This document shows positions 9,185 through 15,850 of a stretch of 64,000 nt of DNA, piece after piece. Every line of letters starts with the position of its first letter. The stretch's first letter is position 1. Origin of the DNA: Nitrospirales bacterium (GTDB taxonomy: Bacteria; Nitrospirota; Nitrospiria; Nitrospirales; UBA8639). A model generated the notes under the pieces. That model worked only from the letters and a program-made list of their open reading frames with translations, had not been told where the DNA came from and ran no database searches. The stretch is taken from positions 124,001-188,000 of the forward strand of contig JAJDBP010000017.1 of NCBI GenBank assembly GCA_029261295.1. Reading direction: 5' to 3'. The position numbers and the translations under genes were made by a program.

Positions 9185-9862
9185 TTACGTGTTTGGGACT
9201 TTCAAGACATAGCCTACACCACGAACAGTATGAATGAGGGGAATCGAGAAATCTTTATCGATCTTTGTACGAAGTGAACGAATATGGACATCCACAATAT
9301 TGGTCAGGTTGTCATATTGAATATCCCACACATGTTCAATGATCGCGGATCGAGTCAGCACTCGATTCTCGTTGCGCATCAGATACTCCAAGATCGCATA
9401 TTCTTTATTCGTGAGTGTCTGTGCTTGTCCTGCTCGCCAGACCTGGTGAGTGACGGGATCCATTTCCAAGTCTGCCACTTTCAATCGAGTGGCTACCTGC
9501 CCACTTCCGCGTCGGAGTAGTGAGCGAATACGCGCCAGCAGTTCAGGAAAGGCGAAGGGCTTGGTGAGATAATCATCCGCACCCATGTCTAGCCCCGTGA
9601 CTCGATCTTCAATGGTATCCTTTGCGGTTAACAGAATAATGGGAACCAATTTCCCCAGGCTTCGCAACCGCCGACAGATGGATATCCCATCCAAGGTGGG
9701 CAACATCACATCCAAAATGATGAGGTCGTAGGGGATGGCGTTGGCCATGACATACCCCTCTTCCCCATCTGCACTCAGATCGACGGCATACCGCTCTTCG
9801 GTTAACCCCTTCACAATAAACCCTGCTACGCCTGAATCATCTTCAACGACAAGAATTCTCAT
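9185..9862 (-). CDS. OmpR/PhoB-family response regulator
   Basis: A 225-residue DNA-binding regulator, partner of the adjacent kinase. The receiver domain begins MRILVVEDD, with phospho-acceptor Asp51 in LIILDVMLP and the conserved Lys in LTKPFAFPELLARI. The C-terminal winged helix contains LTNKEYAILEYLM and the recognition-helix/wing region VDVHIRSLRTKID...IHTVRGVGYVL. OmpR-type regulators bind direct repeats spaced about one helical turn; an array of this kind lies upstream of the PepSY gene at 11048-11074, which is the likely target. Confidence 0.95.
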   Translation of the reverse strand: MRILVVEDDSGVAGFIVKGLTEERYAVDLSADGEEGYVMANAIPYDLIILDVMLPTLDGISICRRLRSLGKLVPIILLTAKDTIEDRVTGLDMGADDYLTKPFAFPELLARIRSLLRRGSGQVATRLKVADLEMDPVTHQVWRAGQAQTLTNKEYAILEYLMRNENRVLTRSAIIEHVWDIQYDNLTNIVDVHIRSLRTKIDKDFSIPLIHTVRGVGYVLKVPNT

Positions 9863-9924
9863 AATGACTTGGCAAGGAATCTATGCTTCTGGGAAATTTT
9901 TCGCAATATCTTACGGAAATTTCT

Positions 9925-10467
9925 CTAAATTAAATTTGGTTGCTTCTCTTTTGTGCACATACCCGCTGAAGATGATAAGGCTTCGTTTCGGAATACCCCC
10001 AAAAAGACATTGCCGAGCACCAGAAAGCAGCCGAGCAGTAAACCGCCCATGCCAATGGAAGCAAACGTCTCTGTCACGATATGGGAATGCGCGGCTCCCC
10101 GGCCAAGAGAAGGGGCTAAGATATACATGGTGAGCCAGGCCAAGGAATAGAAGCTACTCAGACCAAGAAAAATGGAAGAGACCGTCTTCATCTTCGGCTT
10201 GAGATCAGAAAACATCACGAGAAAAACCAACCCCAGTGCAAAAGCGGCAATGCCTGTGGCGTGAAAATGCGCGCGTTGAGCATAACGCCAAATCTTATCT
10301 GGACTTTTGGCATCATGGACCGTGGGGTTCGCCGCAATCCCTTCTGTTATATAATTTTTGAAGATATCTTCATTGATCCCAAAGGTCATGCCCATGACAA
10401 TGCCAAATAAGAGCCCAAGCACCACGAGGCCCAATCCTACCTTTACCAGTTTTAATTCGTTGTTCAT
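9925..10467 (-). CDS. Unrecognised four-helix membrane protein
   Basis: A 180-residue protein with about four hydrophobic segments (residues ~8-28, ~75-93, ~103-122, ~140-162). The start is set at the ATG at 10467 because GGAGGG lies 5 bases before it; an open frame 14 codons longer lacks such a site. The motif RAHFHATG at the second helix and the paired helices resemble small haem- or quinone-associated membrane proteins, but I cannot assign a family. It lies between the PepSY gene and the two-component genes on the same strand and probably shares their regulation. Confidence 0.75.
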   Translation of the reverse strand: MNNELKLVKVGLGLVVLGLLFGIVMGMTFGINEDIFKNYITEGIAANPTVHDAKSPDKIWRYAQRAHFHATGIAAFALGLVFLVMFSDLKPKMKTVSSIFLGLSSFYSLAWLTMYILAPSLGRGAAHSHIVTETFASIGMGGLLLGCFLVLGNVFLGVFRNEALSSSAGMCTKEKQPNLI

Positions 10468-10626
10468 GTGATCCCTCCAAATCCCCATAGCTTTCACCAT
10501 CGGGGTCATTCCATGTTTGCCAAAATGGTTATTTTTTCACCAACCACGAACCCGTCATCCACGTTCTTTCCCATACTCTAAAGCCAATCGGCACACCAGC
10601 TCCTTGAGCCGATGTGCCGCATGACG

Positions 10627-10980
10627 TTAATCCGTGTCTTTTCCCTCGGATTTTTCCTGTTCAGTGTCATCTTGATCTTCAATCTCACTGCTCAGCACTT
10701 CACCAGACTGTGCGTCAACCTTGACTTCGGTCACCACACTCGCCGCGCTGGCAATTTCAATTTCATACACGGCTTTGCCCTCTTCGCTTTCCAACTCAGT
10801 TTCAAGAACCTGACCTGGAAACTTCGCTTTGGCTTTGCCGATCGCTTCCTCTAAAGACACCGTGGCGGTGGTCATCCCATGTTCTTGGGCACGGAGTCCC
10901 TCGGAACTTTGAGCCCATCCCCACATCAACAAGACCCCACCAATTAGAATGGGAACAATCATGTAATGAGAACGTTTCAT
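10627..10980 (-). CDS. Exported PepSY-domain protein
   Basis: A 117-residue protein with an N-terminal signal or anchor segment (IVPILIGGVLLMWGWA) and one PepSY domain. The domain shows the expected pattern: VSLEEAIGKAKAKFPGQVLE, then AVYEIEIASAASVVTEVKVDAQSGEVL. The C-terminus is very acidic (EIEDQDDTEQEKSEGKDTD). PepSY proteins linked to two-component systems are usually periplasmic and often respond to metals or cell-envelope signals. AAGGAGGT stands 7 bases ahead of the ATG. The promoter region upstream carries a direct-repeat array that fits control by the neighbouring OmpR-type regulator. Confidence 0.88.
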   Translation of the reverse strand: MKRSHYMIVPILIGGVLLMWGWAQSSEGLRAQEHGMTTATVSLEEAIGKAKAKFPGQVLETELESEEGKAVYEIEIASAASVVTEVKVDAQSGEVLSSEIEDQDDTEQEKSEGKDTD

Positions 10981-11031
10981 GGCAAGACCTCCTTGTTAAA
11001 ACTCATTGGGTTTAAATTGACTGTTGAATAA

Positions 11032-11074
11032 ACTATATCCCGACAACATGAGATCCTCATGAAGGGAAAATGAA
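11032..11074 (-). promoter_or_regulatory. Predicted response-regulator array and promoter of the PepSY gene
   Basis: Read on the minus strand, three copies of (T/C)TCAT occur with an exact 11-base period: TTCAT ending at 11070, TTCAT ending at 11059 and CTCAT ending at 11048. Downstream is a -10-like TATAGT (11037-11032), and the expected -35 position falls inside the last repeat and has no good match. This is how an activator-dependent OmpR/PhoB-type promoter usually looks. The PepSY start codon is 52 bases beyond the -10. Confidence 0.6.
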
Positions 11075-11283
11075 GAAAATTTCATGTTTTAAAGAAGAGA
11101 GGGCCAAGAGCCCACTTACTCAAACGGAAGGATTTTGGTTATTCTAGAGCTTTGAGATAAGGAAATAGGATTTTTGCTTGTTTGTTTGAAGCGGTTATCG
11201 CGCGTGCGTTTAGGAACACGTATTAAGAGTGCACAAGGCCTTTAAGACAGGGGCCATTTTCAATAAACAAGTCCACTAGAATT
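11075..11283. other. Rest of the divergent intergenic region
   Basis: With the operator above, this makes a 303-base gene-free region between the PepSY gene and the plus-strand b-type cytochrome gene. It should hold the promoter for the latter, but I see no convincing -35/-10 pair and no ribosome binding site right before ATG 11284. Confidence 0.4.
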
Positions 11284-11868
11284 ATGGCCACTCTTTCCCG
11301 CCGCATTCATCTCGTGATTTGGCTGATCGTCTTCTCGATGATCAGCGCCTGGACGATTGAAATTCTGCTGAGTACATCCCCAGACCAGCTATTCGGTCAT
11401 ACTCAGATGGCTCACATCGTCGGTTGGGTAGGCCTGGTGATGATCGGCCTGGCCTTTGTCTATCCCATCAAACGACGGCTGCACCCTAATCAGGTTTGGC
11501 CCAAGAAATGGTTTGAAATCCATCAGGTTCTAGGAATTGCTGGCCCGTTATTGATCTTGGTTCATTCTGGATTTCACTTCCATGCTCTCGTCCCGGTATT
11601 GGCTCTCGCAGCCATGGCCCTCGTGGTGTTTAGTGGCATCACAGGACAGGCCATACACCATTTGGCCTTTCAAACACTCTACCAACAACGTCATGAACTA
11701 TCGGCGCAGGGCTTATCAGAAGAAGCCGTGGAATCACGCCTGCATGATCTCGTCATGCAAGCAGAAACCCTCCGAGCATGGCGATGTCTCCATGGCCCTC
11801 TCACCTTAACGTTCGTAGTGCTCACACTCATCCATATTGGAGGAGCCCTTTACTATGGCGGCGTGTAG
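11284..11868 (+). CDS. Putative b-type cytochrome membrane subunit
   Basis: A 194-residue membrane protein with five hydrophobic segments (~10-30, ~42-60, ~82-98, ~100-120, ~168-188). Histidines fall inside or at the edge of helices in pairs (HTQMAHIVGW; EIHQVLG then ILVHSGFHFHAL; CLHGPLT then LTLIHIGGA), the arrangement seen in dihaem cytochrome b or ferric-reductase-like membrane proteins. The next gene, 3 bases downstream, encodes a membrane-anchored pentahaem cytochrome c, so the two probably form a quinol- or c-type-cytochrome-linked electron transfer module. No family name can be given with certainty. Confidence 0.75.
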   Translation: MATLSRRIHLVIWLIVFSMISAWTIEILLSTSPDQLFGHTQMAHIVGWVGLVMIGLAFVYPIKRRLHPNQVWPKKWFEIHQVLGIAGPLLILVHSGFHFHALVPVLALAAMALVVFSGITGQAIHHLAFQTLYQQRHELSAQGLSEEAVESRLHDLVMQAETLRAWRCLHGPLTLTFVVLTLIHIGGALYYGGV

Positions 11869-11871
11869 CTA

Positions 11872-12459
11872 ATGTGGTGCCTACGGCCATGGGTATCGAC
11901 CCTCGTCCGCATTCTTACGGTTTTCTTAGTGGGGTATATCGTATGGGGCACCGTGAACACACCAGAAACCTTATGGTCCCCAGGTCATCTCAGTCGTCAT
12001 CATACTGACATCACGAAATGCGAACGTTGCCATCAGCCGTTCAAAAAAACACCCAATTCCAAATGTCTCGCTTGCCATACGGCCGCAGTGTTGCAGACTA
12101 GAGCACAGGCCGCCGTGAGTCATTTTCATCAAGAAGTGATAAGTCGAAAGCAATCTTGTCTTGAATGCCATACCGAGCATCGTGGAGCCTTGGCCAGCAT
12201 TACCACCAGAGCGATGCACAATCCGCATGGGGAATTCATCTTCCGGGCCACGAACGCGTCCTCCTGCTCCGATTGTCACGCGATGAATACCGACAAGAAC
12301 AAGACGAAACCGATACTTTTACAAAATGGGAGGGTGAACGATCTTATCGAGGAAGGAGAAGGAGCACACCAACCAGGACGGTTTGCCCAGTGTTTAAAAT
12401 GTCACGTGGGGGGGCAGTTAGATATTGACGACGAAGATGAGAACGAGGACGACGATTAA
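11872..12459 (+). CDS. Membrane-anchored pentahaem cytochrome c
   Basis: A 195-residue protein with an N-terminal membrane helix (WVSTLVRILTVFLVGYIVWG) and five CxxCH haem-binding motifs: CERCH, CLACH, CLECH, CSDCH and CLKCH. The motif spacing and the HTEH after the third motif resemble the cytochrome c3/NapC-NrfH-like short multihaem proteins. The C-terminus is a run of acidic residues (DIDDEDENEDDD), unusual for a cytochrome and perhaps a docking surface for a basic partner. It is coupled to the b-type cytochrome gene upstream with a 3-base gap. Confidence 0.9.
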   Translation: MWCLRPWVSTLVRILTVFLVGYIVWGTVNTPETLWSPGHLSRHHTDITKCERCHQPFKKTPNSKCLACHTAAVLQTRAQAAVSHFHQEVISRKQSCLECHTEHRGALASITTRAMHNPHGEFIFRATNASSCSDCHAMNTDKNKTKPILLQNGRVNDLIEEGEGAHQPGRFAQCLKCHVGGQLDIDDEDENEDDD

Positions 12460-12525
12460 ACCCGGCCACTCTCAAGCCTTTCCCTTCCTCTGACGCCTTG
12501 CCGAACCCCTTCTCGTCGCTCCAAG

Positions 12526-12867
12526 TTATGGAGCCAAGGATTGAACGTAGGTGAGAAGATGCGCCTCTTCCCTATCAGACAAAACCCACTTCCAGCTACC
12601 CATAGCCGAATTTGGCACACCCTCATGCACACTTTTCCAGAGCGCATAATCCGATTTCTCCTGTATACTTGGGGCAGTCAAATCCGCAGGGGACGGACTA
12701 AAGGGCCAGGACCCATGGCCTTGGCCATCTGGTCCATGACATTCAACGCAATGGGTGAAATACAATGCTTTGCCCTTTTTCAAATCGCCTTGAGCGGCCT
12801 CCCCTTCCGAGGAAGAGCCACTTCCCAAAAATACAATAAGCAAGAACAAAAACGAGAGTCTTTTCAT
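12526..12867 (-). CDS. Exported class I cytochrome c
   Basis: A 113-residue monohaem cytochrome c. The start is set at ATG 12867, where a standard signal peptide begins (MKRLSFLFLLIVFLGSG) and AAGGA lies 7 bases upstream; a longer frame would add ten charged residues ahead of the signal. The haem site is CVECH with GPDGQGHG behind it, and the distal methionine is in PNSAMGSWKW. The ending HLLTYVQSLAP is the usual C-terminal helix. It is convergent with the pentahaem cytochrome gene and may be a soluble redox partner for it. Confidence 0.9.
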   Translation of the reverse strand: MKRLSFLFLLIVFLGSGSSSEGEAAQGDLKKGKALYFTHCVECHGPDGQGHGSWPFSPSPADLTAPSIQEKSDYALWKSVHEGVPNSAMGSWKWVLSDREEAHLLTYVQSLAP

Positions 12868-12954
12868 TTCGTCCTTCTTATCCCTGTTCAAATCCAATCA
12901 TGAGCCAACATAAATTCCCATCACTAAAAAGAGAGAGAGATTCAGGAACATGTT

Positions 12955-13127
12955 CCAAAATGGCCAGGACAAGGCTCCGTTCTGGCCATGCACCATAATG
13001 TCCTTCATATCGTTGCATACCTGATCCAACTCAAGCCACAGGTACGGAAGAAGAAATCAACACGGCCTTTGACCATGCCTTCTATTTACTGAAAACCCGT
13101 ATTGAAAAGAACCGCTGTCATGAGTGA
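12955..13127 (+). pseudogene. Remnant of an ArsC-type (LMW phosphatase) arsenate reductase
   Basis: From 13020 one frame reads PDPTQATGTEEEINTAF then [13 protein letters not shown] before a TGA at 13125-13127. This matches the C-terminal helix region of thioredoxin-type ArsC (PDP...G(T/S)xEE...AFxxAxxxLxxRI). Just upstream the same frame has a stop at 12996, while another frame gives FWPCTIMSF, which resembles the preceding FWPGxPM segment, so at least one frameshift is present. Nothing of the N-terminal P-loop is found. The stop overlaps the ACR3 start in the ATGAGTGA arrangement usual for an arsC-acr3 operon. Confidence 0.5.
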
Positions 13128-14166
13128 GCCATCGCCTCTAGGCCTATTTGGCCGTTATTTAAGCCTGTGGGTTGTACTGTGTATCCTGACCGGTATTGGG
13201 TTAGGCTATGGCTTTCCCTCACTCTTCGAGTTGGTCGCTGGGCTTGAATATGCCAACGTCAATTTTGTTGTCGCGGTTCTTATCTGGGTAATGATTTACC
13301 CGATGATGACGCAAGTGGATTTTTCCAGCTTGAAAGACCTTGGACGCAGGCCACAGGGCCTCTGTATTACCCTGGTGGTCAACTGGTTAGTTAAACCCTT
13401 CACGATGGCAGCCTTGAGCATTCTGTTTTTTGAGCATGTGTTTGCTGGTGTCGTAGAGCCTCACACAGCCAAGGAATACATGGCAGGCATGATCCTGTTG
13501 GGTGTAGCCCCCTGCACAGCGATGGTGTTTGTCTGGAGCCAGCTGACGCGCGGCGATGCTAGCTATACGCTCGTTCAGGTATCCATTAACGACCTGATCA
13601 TGGCCTTTGCCCCGATCGCGGCCTTTTTACTCGGCATCACAGATATTGTCGTCCCGTGAGAAACACTGGTGCTTTCTGTTGTTCTGTATGTGGTAATTCC
13701 ACTGGTGGCCGGATATATAACCCGCAATTTTCTCATAAAAAATGATGGTAACGGAGAGATGCTAAAACGCTTTGCGAGCTAACTTGAGCCGTATTCAATT
13801 GTTGGTCTGCTGGCGACTGTTGTATTGCTCTTCGGTTTTCAGACGCAGACCATTCTGGATAATCCGTTCGTGATTGGCTTGATTGCCATTCCCTTGCTGA
13901 TACAGAGCTACGGGATATTCTTTGTGGCCTATGGGCGGTCTTATCTGTGGAACGTCCCGCACAATATTGCTGCCCCTGCGGCTCTGATCGGAACGTCCAA
14001 TTTCTTTGAACTGGCCGTGGCGGTGTCCATTAGTTTATTTGGTCTTCATTCTGGCGCAGCCTTGGCCACGGTGGTGGGGGTATTGGTTGAGGTGCCGGTG
14101 ATGCTGTCGCTTGTCGCTTTTGCCAATAAAACCAAAGGGCACTTCATTCAAGCAGCACATCCATAA
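13120..14166 (+). pseudogene. Arsenite efflux permease ACR3, interrupted by two in-frame stops
   Basis: The single frame 13120-14166 would encode a ~348-residue ACR3 transporter. The family features are intact: the N-terminal GIGLGYGFP segment, [18 protein letters not shown], and the catalytic cysteine loop [15 protein letters not shown]; the C-terminal half carries FFVAYGRSY and [21 protein letters not shown]. It is broken by TGA at 13657-13659, just after ITDIVVP where the family usually has Trp (so TGG to TGA), and by TAA at 13780-13782. Neither break shifts the frame. The codons between the stops still read as transporter (ETLVLSVVLYVVIPLVAGY). This looks like recent loss of function in an acquired arsenic operon; a sequencing error is possible for one stop but unlikely for both. 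Confidence 0.85.
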
Positions 14167-14320
14167 TTTTATAACCCTGCCTTTAAATCCCTTGTTTTTC
14201 GTCCCCATGTAACTGAATGGGCTAGCCGGTAATATTTTTCTCTAATGTTCCAGATCCGCTGCCACTTTCTCTGGTTCGCTGCATCTGCGAGTTAGGCAGC
14301 ATCTTGATAATTCAAAATTA

Positions 14321-14489
14321 TGTCCGCTTTGGGTCGTCGAGCCTGTGTGAAAACTCGGAAGTTTCTAGATTCAGGTGACCTGCCCTCTTGCCTATACAGA
14401 GATCGTCGCATACACAAGATCCTCAAAGGCAAAATTGTTAGATCAAGAATTTATACGGATTTTTTACACAGCCTGGGTCGAAGCGGGCA
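14321..14489. repeat. Small element bounded by imperfect inverted repeats
   Basis: The left arm TGTCCGCTTTGGGTCG...CTGTGTGAAAA (14321-14352) is matched on the other strand by the right arm TGCCCGCTTCGACCC...CTGTGTAAAAA (14489-14461). The two ends flank about 110 bases with no coding capacity. Such ends facing each other are typical of a non-autonomous transposable element or of the fused termini of an eroded insertion sequence. No target-site duplication was identified. Confidence 0.45.
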
Positions 14490-14619
14490 CTATTTAATGA
14501 CAAGAGTCGGCGCACCAAAAGAACAAATAGAAAAAGACTAGGACTCCAAAAGTTATTGCACCAATGAGATACCATTTCGCGTTCATAAAGACTTCCTGCC
14601 TTTTAAATTCCTTCTTAAT

Positions 14620-14806
14620 GGCGCTGTTGAAAAAATCCGCCAGCAGCATTCTCGTCAGTTTTCCGGACCTTCTGGCGCACAGACTTGGCCCTCTTCGGGC
14701 CGTGAGCGCTCACGTACAGAAGGTACGTTCCGCGCGCAAAACTGACTGCGGACTTCCCTTCGATTCCACTCAGGGTAGGTCTGGATGAACGTTTTTGAAC
14801 AGCGCC
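14620..14806. repeat. MITE-like element with terminal inverted repeats
   Basis: The element starts GGCGCTGTTGAAAAAATCC (14620-14638) and ends with GAACGTTTTTGAACAGCGCC (14787-14806), whose reverse complement is GGCGCTGTTCAAAAACGTTC. The 187-base interior has several short palindromes (for example GTACagaagGTAC) and no gene. I expect related copies elsewhere in the genome, but none can be checked in this window. Confidence 0.6.
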
Positions 14807-14943
14807 TGGCATTTGGAATGCTAGGGTTTCTCGCCAAAACGTGGCTGTTGACATCCACATTATTCAGCACTCCCTTAATACCTCTGTGCCCCCTTCGACC
14901 TCTCTGAATACATGCCGTATGCCATCACACTCTCGATGCGAGG

Positions 14944-15810
14944 TTATTCGCGGACTAATAAGAGTGAACAGTCTGTATGGTGCACAACTGAATGCGTCAC
15001 ACTTCCTAGAAAGAACCGCCCCACTGCTGAATGACTCTGCGGTCGCATGACCAAGAGGTCTGGTTTTGTCTTGTTGACTTCATCGACAATCTTAAATGAT
15101 GGCGCTCCCTCAAGAGCCATTCCTTTAGCTTGGTGACCTAACTTTTCCAATTCTAGACACAATACCTGGGTAAACTTCTCGGCATAGCTCATCATCTCTT
15201 TTCGAAATTCTTGCGGGATCATGGCTCCCACTGGCCACACCGGATCGACCAGAGGCATGACATGGAGAACCGTAATCGTACAGGGTTCTCGAAAAGGGGC
15301 TTTCTTGAAAAAATTAAGGATGGCGTCAGCATCCTCCTGGGCTTCAATAGGCACGAGCACCTTATTGATTTTCCGGATAGGTTGCTTCACCAGAAACGTC
15401 GAACAATGTGCATGGGTCATCACTCGATGAGACACGCTCCCAAAGATTTGTTCTTTAATACGTCCTAATCCACGAGCACCCATGACGACCAAGTCGACTT
15501 TATCGTCTTCAGCCATTCTGAGAATCAACTCACCGGGTTTGCCCATTTCTAATTGCTTGAAAACAGAACCTGGGTGTAGTGGTAAGAGCGAGGCGGCTTG
15601 ATCCAACACACGCTCTCCTTCTTCCTTCATCGCCTGTTCCACAGTCATCGCTAAATCTTTTGCGACACCGGCCCCCATGGCCGGATACGGGATGCCTGGC
15701 ACATTGACCACATTTAAAATTTTCAAATTTTCAGCTGGGCTCAGTGCCTCAAACGCCCGTGTCGCATCCAACGATTGGTCCGACCCATCAACCGCCAATA
15801 GATATTTCAT
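14944..15810 (-). CDS. Tandem universal stress protein (UspA family)
   Basis: A 288-residue protein made of two Usp domains. Domain 1 (residues 1-~145) begins MKYLLAVDGSDQSLDA and has the ATP-binding type ending DLVVMGARGLGRIKEQIFGSVSHRVMTHAH, close to the G-2x-G-9x-G(S/T) signature. Domain 2 (~150-288) begins KVLVPIEAQEDADAIL and ends FFLGSVTHSVVHHTDCSLLLV. Tandem Usps of this type are common in environmental bacteria and are usually induced by stress or energy limitation. It stands alone on the minus strand, 40 bases downstream of the oxidoreductase operon, with which it may be co-transcribed. Confidence 0.92.
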   Translation of the reverse strand: MKYLLAVDGSDQSLDATRAFEALSPAENLKILNVVNVPGIPYPAMGAGVAKDLAMTVEQAMKEEGERVLDQAASLLPLHPGSVFKQLEMGKPGELILRMAEDDKVDLVVMGARGLGRIKEQIFGSVSHRVMTHAHCSTFLVKQPIRKINKVLVPIEAQEDADAILNFFKKAPFREPCTITVLHVMPLVDPVWPVGAMIPQEFRKEMMSYAEKFTQVLCLELEKLGHQAKGMALEGAPSFKIVDEVNKTKPDLLVMRPQSHSAVGRFFLGSVTHSVVHHTDCSLLLVRE

Positions 15811-15850
15811 CGTGTGTCTCCCTTCATGATTCCCAAAGTACTTTTTTCAC

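Larger units (their letters stand above)
14167..14943. other. Long intergenic region with two small inverted-repeat elements, no gene
   Basis: This 777-base stretch separates the dead ACR3 gene from the universal stress gene. It holds the two repeat elements listed separately (14321-14489 and 14620-14806). Open frames here are short, cross the repeats, and have no recognisable domain, so I call no gene. Confidence 0.6.

Noticed and set aside
13657-13782. TGA in the ACR3 frame as possible selenocysteine or recoding
   Set aside because: A second, different stop (TAA) lies 40 codons later, Trp is expected at the TGA, and no selenocysteine insertion hairpin is apparent. Decay is simpler.
14320-14541. 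73-codon frame beginning at the inverted-repeat arm
   Set aside because: Starts within a repeat end and crosses to the other arm; most likely chance translation of a mobile-element remnant.
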